This document shows, one piece after another, positions 24,201 through 36,689 of a stretch of 64,000 bases of DNA. The notes under the pieces were generated by a model. The model was not told the origin of the DNA and did no database searches. It saw nothing but the letters and a program-made list of their open reading frames with translations. Made by a program: the position numbers and the translations under genes. Source of the DNA: Lineus longissimus (taxonomy: Eukaryota; Nemertea; Pilidiophora; Heteronemertea; Lineidae); assembly GCF_910592395.1 (NCBI RefSeq), contig NC_088313.1, forward strand, positions 13,594,437-13,658,436, written 5' to 3'. The number at the start of each line of letters is the position of its first letter. Position 1 is the first letter of the stretch.

Positions 24201-24656
24201 ATGCGCACATTATTGTCACGTGCGTAGGATACATCAAATAGATTCTTATGAGAGATCACCCTTGTTACAAAGTTATTGAATGCATCATCTTTCATCATCA
24301 AGACATAAGATTTTGTAGTTAGCTGATGCAGGGTATTATTTTTGAGGAATTCCAGCAGGCTGAAGGAATCTTATATCGCGGATGTATACACGAAGGAGTT
24401 CGTGCTTATGTATTATGCACTACATGCAGGTTGTCACTGTGAACTCACGGTATGCTGGTGGTGGGTCGTCCATATCCGGCTGAGGTGCTGTCACGTCGTT
24501 CGCCCCATTTGAAACAAGAGTAAAGGGAAGGTGGACTGGCTTTGGTAAACTCGGGACGGGTACGGGCGCGGGATGGACAGGCTGGTAGTTTCGGTCGTAG
24601 TCGTACTTCATATCCATGACACTAAGCGATGGTTCTTCGACGGTTGGTTCAGTCAT
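18232..24656 (-). CDS. Nine-exon gene, unrecognised protein with four related modules
   Basis: Minus-strand exons are 24449-24656, 24002-24119, 23566-23733, 21750-22039, 20398-20591, 20048-20102, 19264-19497, 18897-19038 and 18232-18316. All have AG/GT borders. Phases join without a break from the Met at 24656 to TAG at 18232, giving 497 residues. The N-terminus is proline-rich with a PPPAY motif (66-69), a possible WW-domain ligand. Four related stretches follow: FERFDAIIQAANSW (105-118), FQRYQTIQQVLKAFN (238-252), FEGFDSMLTRTSQW (283-296) and KYETVQEVLQRTNRW (404-418). Two also share GExxF(V/I)RILR (156-165, 366-375), and CETLD (129-133) resembles FETTE (431-435). No signal peptide or membrane helix is evident, so a cytosolic protein is likely. 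I do not know the family. The weakest site is the GTGTGC donor of exon 5. Confidence 0.75.
20230..20375 (+). repeat. Dispersed repeat in intron 5 of the nine-exon gene
   Basis: It shares GAAAATGAAA, TTTAGAATAAGCCCCC and GCGCCACCACGCG with the copies at 9.6 and 3.9 kb. It contains a 12-base C run (20310-20321) and ends about 25 bases from the exon 5 donor. Confidence 0.5.
20629..20851. mobile_element. MITE with ACTCTTAGAA terminal inverted repeats
   Basis: The left end reads ACTCTTAGAAATAACGG and the right end AATTCTAAGAGT, giving 223 bp between. The interior has GTTTTTCAGC and (C)AAAACC/GGTTTT blocks like the larger element at 58756-59161. It lies in intron 4 of the nine-exon gene. Confidence 0.65.
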
Positions 24657-27476
24657 TTTTAGATCGGTGCTGCAGTGGAGGAGATACTTTCATCTAGGTT
24701 ACCTCATGATGTTGACATTATATGTTATATTTGTTCCTATTTTCGGTATAGAAAAAGTGCGATGCAGATTTAACATTAGAGCAATTAACCAGGTGTAGCG
24801 TTATTCAGTGGTTCCGTTTCTAAGCGTTCTCCTCATTGGTTGGGAACATTGGTTGGGAACACTGAAAGACAGATCGACACGTTTTTTTCTGTTTCCAATA
24901 AAAAAAGTTGTGGCCTTTCTAGCACACTGTCTATTGTACGAAGCACTGGAATGTGGGAGATAACCAAAAACGTTACACCGGCCACGTAGTGCGCAGTGCA
25001 GTGGTCTGCCTGCAAGGCATCAAGTCCCACGCTAATTCATTTACGAGACACCCCTAAATCCTCCTTTTTACAAGTTATCCTTAGTTGCAGGAGGAATCGT
25101 GGAAAAGATCTAAGCGTCGATAAAAAAGTGCATTTACATGTATATACTCTGACTCTCCATCGTCGTTGGTACATGTAGCTCTTCGTAGGCTTGCGAAACC
25201 TGCCTCTTCTTTCGTTGAGGTAAAGCGAACACAATACCCAATTCCAATGATACCAGGGAGATTTCATTAATCAAGACGAGCTAGTATGATTATATTGTGT
25301 AGCCCCAGTACAATTGCATCCTCTGATGCATGTGTAATATTGAACTCTTAAAATTAACTGGTAAAAATAGTTTTTGGTAATCTTTTTACTATTCTGGTAC
25401 TTCTATTGCAATGACTGTGAAATAGGTATCGAAATAGTGATTCTTAACCAATTCCATGATTAGTTTTACCTTTTTAGCTACATTACTACTATTTTTACTA
25501 ATACACAGTTGGTGCCATAGGAAGTACCTAATTAGTTGATTTTACTAATAAATTGTAAGTATGCCAGCTGTTTTCTACGTTTTTGGGGCCCGAAATTTAC
25601 CACTTTTGTTTTGCATGAAGATTGTATAAAATCTCCTTGCTGCCAAGACCATTTAGTCATTCTACATCCATGCCAAGGCGAAGAGACATGCCTATAACTA
25701 TACTGTAAATCACGAATGTCTCTGCCAGTGTATATAGTCGTCTGTGTGTACTATAGGCTGGTGTAATATTTACGTGTCATCTACTCGAAATACAAAAAAG
25801 AAAAACAGCTAGGAACTGTGCCGTTCTTGGAGTTAATTCACTTCAAGTTAAGGAATGATTCGCAAAATATCGTACTGCAATGATATACATGTACATGTAA
25901 AATTCCGGGGAAAAACAACAGAAATGGACTTACCTTTAAAACAGCGAGTGTCTAGTATAGAACAGTTAGTTTCTTTTTGACGTTCTGGTAATCCGACCCT
26001 CGTGGTGAGCTCAGACCTGTTCCTTATTAGGCCTAAACACTGTGAACAGTTTAGCTGGCAGGTTTCTATAGCACAAGCTAATCCGGTCCTGCGCGGCTGT
26101 TGTTGTTCAATGATTTACCATTAGCTTTCGTGCTAATGGTTGCATGTATAATGTATTGTTATGTCGCATGATCCTGTCCGTGTTACTCTTGACTTCGCAG
26201 ATATATATTGTATGTAAAAATAATTCTCGGAAATAAAGGTAAATAAAGACTGCTCACTAGATGGCAAAGTCTACCAACCTAGACGCAGTCTCTGTTCCTC
26301 ATCTGTTGGCCCACTGTTGGTGCGACCAAGGAGTAGGTTGATAACGTTTGGCGACCGAGCCTTCTCCACTGCAGCCCCAATGCTCTCGAATCAACTTCCA
26401 CGCAGTGCGAGAGAATGTGCCAGCATCTCGGTCTTCAAATCGCTTAAATCCTATCTCTTTGGTCGCTACCACTCCTAATATGTCTCTCTTTTGTATGGTG
26501 TCACCGATCACTCTGAGTGGATTCTGGCACTATAAATCATTTAAATATTATTATTAATATTATTATTATTGGTCGGCCAATCTGCCTGGCACGTATTTTT
26601 AAATTGTTAAATGATTAGGAGCCGTCGACATTGCAGCTTTAATTTAAAGGGATATGCGTACTGGTGGTCAAGGAAAATTGAAAATGCAGTTATTATGTAC
26701 ACAATGCCATTGTGCAATTAATATGCGTACGAAGTTGTTGGACTTGTTGGTATCTACATTCATAGTACAATGTATTTCTGTATCTGTCTACTCAAAGCTG
26801 AAGTTTATATTAAGTACATGCACGTATTTTCCAAATTGGTAATTTTCAAATTCAATAACAAATTCTAATGGCGTAGGTCTTCAATGGATTAATGATTTTT
26901 TTGTACAGTTCAATAAAACGTGCACCTCATCGTCTTCAACTGACATGGATGTCTACTGGAAAATAATCGCTTTTCCCTGGGTACCTTCTTATGGGTTCTG
27001 TTTAGGATTAACTGTTCGGTGGTACATGTACCATGGGCGAAGCTTACTGACCCGTGCAGGACATTTAAACAAGAAATGAGAAGGTATACGTACACTTTCT
27101 CGGACGGTGAAAATGTAAAAGGCAGGCTGAATCGCTGGCCGTGCTAAATCTTTAAACGATTCATTGCTTTGTTCTGTAGTCTTATGGCGCTCTTTTGATG
27201 GATCCACAAATGATTTAAAGAATAATATAACGGTTGCTCTGTGGAGACAGGGGTGTTATCAGTTTGTTGTAGTGATGATTCCATGCAGTAGGTATAATTG
27301 GTAATTTCTCATCACCTAATAACCGCGAAAAAGCCTACTGATCGATAAGAGAATTAAAACACTCCCTTTGTCAGTTCTATCCGAAATCGGTTGAGATCAG
27401 TCGGTCTTATTGACCAAGCTGCTGAAACTATCGTTCGAAATTGTACGGAAAACGGTCGAAATCATACGGAACCCGA
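24657..27476. other. Intergenic region between divergent genes
   Basis: It lies between the 5' end of the minus-strand nine-exon gene and the 5' end of the 5'-nucleotidase pseudogene. It contains a short repeat shared with 10.3 kb (about 24925-25000), an AT-rich stretch at 25350-25590 with many TTTTTACTA-like words, a LINE 3' tail (26330-26568) and, from 26680, the start of the duplicated block. Promoters for both genes should lie here, but I see no clear TATA box. Confidence 0.45.
26330..26568 (+). mobile_element. LINE 3' tail (CR1/L2-like) with ATT-rich end
   Basis: One plus-strand frame encodes GDRAFSTAAPMLSNQLPRS followed by FKSLKSYLFGRYHS and a stop. This is the conserved C-terminal peptide of reverse transcriptases in CR1/L2/Jockey-type LINEs. 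Next come CACTATAAATCATTTAA and an ATT-rich tail (26545-26568), the usual 3' microsatellite end of such elements. The copy is a 5'-truncated fragment. Confidence 0.75.
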
Positions 27477-28499
27477 ATGAAGATGAGAGACGTAGGATTT
27501 TTCGCTGTCGGCATCGTGCTTCTCGCACAACCTGCCTTGTCGAAATTTACACTGACAATCATGCACACGTATGATGTCCACACCAGGTTCGAACAGACGG
27601 ATAAATACGGCGAATCCTGCTCAGCCTCAAAGACGCAGCGGGCGAATGTTTCGGGGGTGTTGGGCGCAGGAAAACCAAGGTGAACGAACTCCGAGCCAAG
27701 TATCCAAATTCGTTGCTGCTGGATGGCGGAGACCAGTTTAAAGGGACGCTGTGGTTTCGCATATATAAAGGAAAGGCCGCTTCGTATTTTATGAACACAA
27801 TTGGATATGACGCGATGGTGTGTATGCTTATTTCGTTGATCAGTGGTATTGCAAAAATATGAATTTATTATTCACAATAAAGAATGACCGAACGCATAAG
27901 GACGCGACAACCATCAAAATCGGGAGGTTGAAATCGGGCACATATCACGGATCCTTTTCACATAATACACGCACAGAGATGAACACAAACTCCGAACTCT
28001 TTCTACACAATTTAATCCGTATTGGTATACGCAAGGATCCCTATTGTCCTGCCGTCTTAATACTCTAACATATGTCGCTGTATGTCATCCTACATGTAGT
28101 ATTGATGCCATACACTTACAATAGACCTATTTCGGTAGCAAAGTCTTTTGCAGTGGTTGGCTACTGTTTTGGCAGACATTTCAGCTCCACCCGAGCGGTT
28201 CTGGTGACAACAATCAATACTTCCAGTGTGGTATCAATTCATTAATGGAACATTGGCATTATTATTGTAGTATGTTTGTTCTTCCGTTTTTTCAGCTCTT
28301 AGATAGTAGAATGAAATGGTCCAGGGACCATGTGCTCACCTCGGGTAATGTAATGCATGTCATTTGCAGTGGATATGGGGAGAGCAGTTTCTGGCTAGTT
28401 TCACCAGTTTTGATTCCATTGAATAATATTCTTCTTCTTGGCTCAATGGCACAAAAGAAAATTACCGGTACCATCTAAGTTTTTCATTTTGGTTACAAA

Positions 28500-28900
28500 G
28501 TTGACTGAATTTCAGGGTTACTGAAGAGTGTACATGTCACATGGAAATTGGTTGACATCTGTTCAACAGTTTAGGAGTAATAGGACCTCGTTGGATTTTC
28601 AAGATGGCGGCCTGGCGGCCATATTGAGTACATAGATACATAATCACATGAAGTTTGGTTGCAATCCAATCATTAGTTTCGAAGTAATAGGACTTTGTTT
28701 ATTTTCAAGATGGTCATATTGGTCATTGGATTTGACTGAAAATCAGGGACGTTGTAGAGAGTACATAAATATACAATCACATGAAATTTGGTTTCAATCC
28801 GACTTTGTTTAATTTTCAAGATGGCCGTCTGGCGGCCATATTTGAGATCCGAGCGGGACAAATTTTGGGGGTAGAATAGAGGGTCCCTAGATATATGTCC
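28500..28900 (+). repeat. Degenerate tandem repeat in intron 1 of copy A
   Basis: TTTTCAAGATGG followed by a GGCGGCCATATT-like box recurs at about 28598, 28706 and 28815, with ATAATCACATGAAGTTTGGTT and a close variant between. The unit is roughly 100-130 bp. The family continues to a GACGACGGACGACGG-type segment and TCGTATAAGCTCCC...GAGGTGAGCTAAAAAC at 29245-29310, which looks like the end of one interspersed element. Confidence 0.6.
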
Positions 28901-29327
28901 TCACAAGTTTAGAACCTTCTAGCTCAAATAGAAACGAAACGTGCCACCAATCAGGTATTTAGTGAACTTTGACCTCTGTGACCTTGAAAAGTAGGTCAAA
29001 TCAAAAACCCGGGTGATATGTCATTTAACCTTATTAGATACACCCACCATAAAAAAATTTGTCACTCTACGTACAACCATTAGCTTCAAAAAGGCAAAAA
29101 ACCAATTTCCTAGATGGCCGCCTGGAGACAAGAAAGTAGGTCATATCGCGAAAAAGAAAAATATGTCTGGGCATATTACCCCAAAGCTACCATCACAAAA
29201 AGTTTTAGCCATCTAGCCCTAGCGTTGACGAAACGTGCTCCGCTAACGGACGACGACGACGGACGACGGACGTCACGGTGTCGTATAAGCTCCCAAGAGG
29301 TGAGCTAAAAACGGGACACCCTAAACT

Positions 29328-29580
29328 AAGAGCCAAGAGCCAGGAGCCAAGAGCCAATACTCTATTTAAGAGCCAAGAGTGGATCCGGATGGGGATGCCA
29401 GCTCCCCAGAAAAATCGCTTGGGGCCTACCGGCGATTTTACGTTGAAAACAACCTGCTATCGCGTATTGGATATAACATTGACCAGTAGGACCGTGTAGA
29501 TTGCGCAGTGATAGACAAGTACGTACGCCTATCTGTCCTGCTAAAAAAAGGTGATCGTGGCTCTTGGCTCTTGGCTCTTT
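29328..29580. mobile_element. Foldback element with heptamer (AGAGCCA) inverted ends
   Basis: The left end is an array of AAGAGCC/AGAGCCA units (29328-29380). The right end is the inverse, GGCTCTTGGCTCTTGGCTC (29559-29577). The middle 180 bp has no such units. The element is in intron 1 of copy A; I did not see it in the corresponding intron of copy B. Confidence 0.6.
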
Positions 29581-32500
29581 GGTAAAGCATCTCCAGAAAA
29601 ACGCGTTATTCGTTATTTCTAGTACGCGCAAGTCCTGGCGCGAAAGACCTTTCCCGCGACGTGTGCACGCCGTGATCCGAGTTCACGTCACCCCGCTATT
29701 AAGACGCAACGACGTTTCCATCAATCGTCGGAAAAGATTGGCATATTAAGGGGCTCCCTTGTCCCTTTCTGACAAAACTAGAGGCGTGAAATTTCCAAAA
29801 AAGCTTCCAAAACATCGCTGGGAAGATATTTTTGGTATGGGCAAGTATAGATTAATCTCTGCTTGGTATGGTGAATAACATAGACTATCTTAATTAATGA
29901 AAAGTTCCAGAAGTCCACGACAAAAGTTGTAGGCGGTCGGAAGATCGGGATCATTGGCCACACGACAACGGTAACTGTACAGAGATCTAACCCTGATCGG
30001 TAGAGTTAATATGGCACAATCGTGGCCCGACCATGTTCGTCCGTGAACTGCAAGAAATAATTGCTTTGATTCTGAGTGTGGCGCAGAGAGGGCATTGTAT
30101 TTCATCAAGTTTCTTAATGGAAGCCTACAGCGGGCCCTATTGTCACCTCTGTTCATTAGGACGAAGCTGGCCTACTGATCTGTGCCAGATTTTAAACACA
30201 AAATGAGAAGGTTCATTTTCTTCATTGGAGTACATGAGATTCCGTCTTTCAGGCAACTTAATTTTAGAAGACGAGGCTGCCTCGATTCAGAAGGAAGTGG
30301 ACAAAAGGAAGAGTGAAGGCGTCGATAAGATCATAGCGGTGGGCCACGCTGGTTATAATGATGATCTGAAAATTGCGAAGACGTCATCGTGGGTGGACAC
30401 ACGGATATCTTCTTGTACATGGGTAGGTATGAGAAGAAATGCCCCCGGTCCGAACATTTTAATTGTTGGTGTAAGAGGAAAATTATTGAATCAGATATGG
30501 GTATTTGCATCGAAAGTTGCATTGTAATCCCCCCCCCCCCCCGCAAACACATAAGTAATTAGGGTGAATGCCTATCAAGGCCACAGATATTAGATTACTG
30601 CGATCTTCGCAAGTGTTTACGATCGAATACGAAGTCGTGAAGGCATTTTATCATTTAAAAAAATATTTCCCCGATATCTCCTTCAGCTAATTTGTTTTAA
30701 AAATGGTTTTAGAGTGTCGCGTAAATGAATTCATCGTTTTCGCGAAACATGTCCATTGCCTTGGGCAAAATTGCAAAATATGTCCAGAACCTGGCGCACA
30801 GAACAAACATCCCCATAAAAGCTCAACACTCTATCACTTCTTCTTTCAAAGAACCCCACCCTCAAACGACAAGCCAGTAGGAGAGTACCCCACTGTGGTC
30901 AACAAGAAGGACGGTGGCAAGGTATTGGTGGTCCAAGACTACACTTTCGGCAAATACCTCGGGTTCTTACAAGTTGACTTCGATGATAACGGGATCGTGG
31001 AAAGCTGGAGTGGCAACCCGATTCTTCTCGATAATGATACTGCACAAGGTAAGGAGTTGTTATCATTAGGCCTGATCAGCAGTTCGAATACTGGATCTGA
31101 TTGACCCCAAAACTCTACCCCGTAAAATGGTGCAATGGGAATTCGAAAGTAATGTGGCAACCAACGGACCCACCAGTTCGTCGGCGTCTCTTTCTTGGTC
31201 AGGGCAAAAGAATGGCTTGGCGGTCACTTTTGAAGCCGTGGTGCCACCTGTAGCCTATGCTTCACCATGATTGGTTTATACATGACTCGACGTGATTGGT
31301 TTGCCTGTCGATTCCACATTCATCTACATAAACATATTGCAGTATCATATTTTGGGCTGTGCAAGTAGTGACGTAAAAAAGGTGAAGTTTTTAATGACTT
31401 TGATCCTTTTCTACACTAGATGCAACAATCTTGGAAGAAATGAAAAACTGGATGCCAGTAAAGGTGGCTGGGCGCAGTCACGTATTTTGGACGGAATCCG
31501 GGGGCACTGTCGTCTACAAGAGTGCAATCTCGGTAGGTATATGTGCATGTACATGTACATGAACATATGATGTATGAAACCGGGCGATGAACTATTGCAT
31601 GCTGTTTCGTCCTTCGTGTACCCCCAAGACTGTCAACATCACTCACAGTCAGAAAGCATCAGGTGACTATCAAACGACTTGAAACACTGCGCCTAAGGAA
31701 ATGACTCCATACGAATCTGATCGATGTGAATTTTGCGCAGGAGAATAGATTCCTGCTCCTGCACTGCAGAACTGCTCCCTATACTAATGGAAGATAGAGA
31801 AGAAGACTGGCCCTCGCTAAAAAGCTCTGGAGCACTGTTAGCGGAACCCTCCATGACAGCCGACCTAGAAAACGGGCTAACTGTCTGGCGTGCGTCTCAA
31901 ACTAACTCCGAGCGCAGAAGAAGAAAAAGAAGAGTCCTCGTGCTGTGCGAGTACCAATACCAGAAAAGGACCCTCTCGAAGTTATGACGCATTTTTTACC
32001 CTCCGTAATACATCCCCATGGTTTGTTGTTTTAATACCACTTGGGGTTGTGTGTGACATCTACACACAATGGATCTTCCAGCCGGTTGTTCGCCCCACAT
32101 ACTTGGGTTTGATTCGGTATTCGCGAAGATACTGACAGAGTTTGAAGGGAGCCGCATGTAGTGTTGTCTTTGGAGTTGGAATCAAACGATATGTCACCAT
32201 AGTCTACACTCCGGAGACAATGGTGTTGGCCTTGTTCTTCACTATGATTTAGAAATCGGGCTGCTTCTATAGAGCAATCCACAGTCATAACCTGAAGGTG
32301 CTACTACACAACAAGCTCGTTGAGGTGCAGGGGGCAGATGCCAAAGTTCACAGAGTTTTTTTAAGAAGTGTGTTTTTGTCCCCCCCCCCCCCAAAGCTAG
32401 CTAGCAAGAAAGAGAATGCTTACAAAAAATATCTCGAAACCCATTTGTTAGTCGTCCTTGTCCTTCTAAGCGATCCAGCTCTCTTCCAGGTAATTTCATC

Positions 32501-35500
32501 GCTGATGGCATGGTCCATCAGAACCTTGACCACCCTGATGGTGTTAACTGGACGAAACCCTCCATCGGACTGATGAATTCGGGTGGAATTAGTTCATTTA
32601 TAAGTAAAGGTAGGAACAAGTGACAAGTTTGGTAAAATGGAATTTTTAAATGACTCCATGTTTTCTTTCTCGCACACCGATAACAAACCATGTGAACCAA
32701 ATCCTGAACTCCGGGCATTATGTCAAAAATCTAGCTTCCGAGTCATACTGTGTTCCTTGATTTCGAGTCCTTCGATATTTTCCTTGCAGAAATAGTTTTT
32801 CCATCGCATACGGTGGTATGTAACTGATGCATACGTTCGGATCAAGCAGGTGCGTCTCATGCATTTAAAACTTCAGCCAATGAAAGCGCGTTTTTTAAGA
32901 TGCCGTGTTTTCAATGGTGACTGGGTTGCTAGGAAAGATGTAAGAGCCGTTTTGAGATGGCGGAGAAGAGATTTGACGGCCTCGTCCCGCGAAAAACCAA
33001 CGGTTTATTCCTGGGCCAGTAACATGTGCGAGGGGAGGAGGCTATGACTGACTCTGGTTTTTCAAGGATTCGTGTTCAGTGAAACAACTCCCGCCTGGTG
33101 TTGGTTGACGATTGGCCGATCGTGTCCTCTCAGTTTGCTCTTGGCTGTATCACCGCACACACAACCTCTCTTGCAAATTCTTTAGGATTTTATCATACAT
33201 GTAACTTCATACTGATCAATGCATGTGCTCATTTCTTATTTAAGGCAATGTGACCCTCGCGGATATCTTGAGAGTTTGCCCATTCCGAAACACCGTCGAT
33301 ATATTCGAGCTAAAGGGAAAACACATGAGAGAGGTCCTGGAACATTCTGTTAGTAAATGGGATGCGGTGAAGCAGGCTGGACGATTCTTATAGGTTTCAG
33401 GTAACTAAAGATCTGGTTACCCTATTTTCAGAACTTCTTTGGGAATATGAAATGCCTTATTATTCCTTTGGGAATTGATCGCTAAAACCTAAAACCAACC
33501 CATCGAAATCACAATGAGTATAGGATTACTTAGTGTACACAAAGGGTTTGGTTGCTTACTGACCGTCACCCAGATTCTTCCATAATTCATTTCATGACGC
33601 AATAAACGTCGTTATCATAACCGAACAGATGCAAGTCCAAGGGGTGAGGGGGGGGGGGGGCGGCGAAACATATGCTTCCCCCCTTTTTCATGAAAATATT
33701 TGAAATTTACCCTCAGGCTGAAATTTTCGAACACACCAGGAATTTAGATGAAAAATGCAGTGCACGCCCACTCTTTTTCCAGCTCCTGGATGCTCCTGGA
33801 TCTTCGGAACGCCACTCCAGGAACAGATCTTTATACTCGGCTGTGTGATTCAGCAGCGATTGTAACCATATAACGGCCGGTTCCGTGGCAGCCATCCTGG
33901 AATCTGTGTAAAATCTACAATAAAACGTTTACTTATGCAATGACCACAAACAAGTTTTCTTGATGGTCATGATCATGATGATCATGATGATCATGATCAT
34001 GAAAATAAACACTTGATAAAGTGCTCTTTCCAAGATTGATCAATGTTCAAAAGCGCTTGCTCAAAAAGTCACATCCCCACTAAAAAAGAGTAAAACATTG
34101 AAGTGGAATGCTTGGCAGTTCGTATGCTTATCGGCAGAGTGTTCCACATTTCAGGGTTGATTGTGACGTACGATCTCGCCAGACCCATTGGCGCCCGGGT
34201 GGTGAGTGTGAAGGCCCGATGCGGAGATTGTGAGATGCCTTCGTTCAGCCCCCTGCAGGACGAGAAGGTTTACCAGCTGGTTGCCCCGACCTTTATCATA
34301 GATGGAGGCGACAGCTACGGCATGATTAAACCCAACTTAATTTCAAGACATGTTAACGGTAAGAAGCGCATTGGAATATTGTAATCATGATAAGACTCAA
34401 ATATGACTATTAAATGATACCTTTGAAGACCAACTCCGTTCGTTCAAAAATTACTAGTAAACTGGAATTCAATAATGCCAAAAATATACAAGGCGAGCGA
34501 CGCTTATATATGTTTGATAATACACAATTATGTACATGTGCTGTGCAGTATATGAATTTCAACAGTGCCATTGTGGAGACTGATATACAAGCACGGTGAA
34601 TGCCACTTTTATAAGCGAATTTGCGAGCGAAACAACTGCACACTACGGTAATGTTTATGCCACAAGAAAGTTCTTACTTTCTTCTGAGACACTGAACAAA
34701 ACATTTTGTCGGAAAAATTCGCAATGTTGTTTTCGCACCGATTAGGAATTTTCTGGATGTGGATGTTACCTGCATACAGGAAAATAGTGCCGATGTCAAA
34801 GGGATCTAAGATCCCGGGAGAGATAGCCCGCCCCGGAACAAGTGAAGCGGTGAGAACCAGAGTCTATAAAGTGACACTCCTGTTTTGAGAAAATTTGTCG
34901 GTTATGGGTCCTCAACATCTAATTTCCAATGGAAAGTGGAGTGCGGCTGATTTACGGAATTGAATACATCGACGAGTCCCTGTCAGAAAATAGCATTAGT
35001 GTCAGAGGTGTTACATGCACTCAACTCATTTTCGCCCGAATTGTCACTCAATAGCTTCTGGTTCCCACCACCTTATATGATTTGACTCTATCTTCTATAG
35101 TTTAATATGTATTTGCTTCCAATACTTTCCAGGTGACCTTGACACGGATGTGCTAGAGGAACACGTCAGGAAGATGTCGCCAATAGCAATAGGATTAGAG
35201 GAAAGGATACGATTCGTCAATGGATCCACGGGGGGACGACTATTAGGCAATAGAGCGGGAAATAATAATATGAACTATTACTTGATGATATGTGCAATAA
35301 TTATGACAGTGCTTTTCCGAAGAGACACATACATGTACATGTTATGGAATCAGTAGGATATTTTTTATCAAGTAGCAAGTAATCCCGCGAATCAGCTTTT
35401 TGACCACAAAAGTAAGACAATTGGACTGAAACTCCATAATTTTCTTCATTTTAAACACACCTAATTTTCAATTTAAGAAAAATTATATTTAAATGGAAAA

Positions 35501-36689
35501 TACCATTCAACTGGTATGGTGAGACCACGCATTGATCTCAAACTGAACTATTTTCGTTCAACCGCGAGCGGATTGGTTTAATACATGTGCGTGACCTACT
35601 AGATGGCGGTTTTCGGTTGTGGTTACAACGAATGAATGTTTTTTACGAAAATAATTTAATTTCCATCAACTTCACAAGTTCACTTGAAACCAAAACATTT
35701 TTATTTTTTGAAATATTTTTAGCGGTAGTACTTCACAACAGAGTACCGATTTGCAGACCTATCCAACCTCGAGCTAAGTAGACGGGTTTGCGAAATGAAT
35801 TTTGTCCATTTTGAAAAAGCCCTTTTCACAGGCAGACCTCCAAATCTGAAGCAATTAAAACTATTTCCAAATGAATTGAATGCTCATTTAAAACATGGGA
35901 GGCTTTTTGTTGGAAAACAAAGAATAGACTCCAACCCTTGAAATTAGCATTCACTATGTTTTAAAGGAGTTCTAATCCCCCAGATTAGGCCTTACCCTTG
36001 TTGATAAACAAATTCTTGTCCCCAGGTAAACATCGAATTTAATGTACAGTGCTTGACGCAAGGGCCCAAAGCGCCGCTTAGCGGCAAAAAAGCGAAGCTG
36101 GCGAAACATTTATAACGGGTCACCGTCACTTATTATTGGACTTATAGCGCATTTTAATACGGGGTTGCAACTATTTTGCTTTATAGTGTCACTAGAAAAG
36201 AAAGGCATGCGACCTAACGCCGATCTATTTGTATAAAGTGATAATTGGAAGGTATATAGTAGGAAATATCAATAAAATAATCATTCCATGTCGTCTTTTG
36301 AGGGCATTTTTGATTGTAAAAAATATATGTGTACGTCACTGCAATGATAATTTTATCACAGCAGTCTCGCGCAAGTAGAAGTTCTTTACCTATTAGTTCT
36401 TCACTATTAGTCTCAATGTCTGGCGCAAAGCCAGACGTTTTCCATTACGATTTCACTACGATGTTTGACAAGAAGGAGCAGCAAGGATACCCCTTGAAGG
36501 AGCAGTGCGCGAGATATGCTAATGAGCAGACTTCCCTCGCTTGAGTTTCGGAAGAATGTTCCATATCGCGCTAAGCTGACCACTGCTGACCATGACAGGC
36601 GTGCATTGGACTGGTACAGGTTGGAACTGAACATTGAATATGCTGGTCAGTGGTGACGCTTTCTGATGAGAAGTTGGTCGTGACTGATG

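Larger units (their letters stand above)
27477..35356 (+). pseudogene. Ecto-5'-nucleotidase (CD73-like) pseudogene, copy A
   Basis: Exon remnants are 27477-27817, 29899-29999, 30253-30422, 30851-31048, 31420-31532, 32490-32609, 33245-33400, 34155-34358 and 35133-35356. Compared with the intact copy downstream, the lesions are as follows. One C is missing near 27628, causing a frameshift in exon 1. About 120 bp is lost from exon 2, including its acceptor and the GNHEFD metal motif. A 16-bp deletion near 30381 removes the frame before GGHSNTF. The exon 4 acceptor G is changed to A at 30850. A net 19-bp loss is seen in exon 5. The substrate-binding arginine of exon 6 is changed to serine (GGIS). 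A TAG stop lies in exon 7 (33391-33393). The metal motif NDVHAR has also become YDVHTR. Exons 4, 6, 8 and 9 remain open. The copy cannot encode an active enzyme. Confidence 0.9.
26680..35390 (+). repeat. Duplicated block, copy A (5'-nucleotidase locus)
   Basis: Homology to 37911-52149 begins at GAAAATGCAG (26680) and ends just after the stop codon at AGTAGCAAGTAA (about 35390). All nine exons, their order and much intron and upstream sequence are shared. Copy A is 8.7 kb and copy B 14.2 kb; much of the difference is in intron 1 (about 2 versus 5 kb), and introns 2, 4 and 8 are also longer in B. Confidence 0.85.

Noticed and set aside
25350-25590. AT-rich stretch starting AACTCTTAAAATTAACTGG, possibly another ACTCTTAGAA-type MITE
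   Set aside because: The left end is only roughly similar and I could not find a matching right end.
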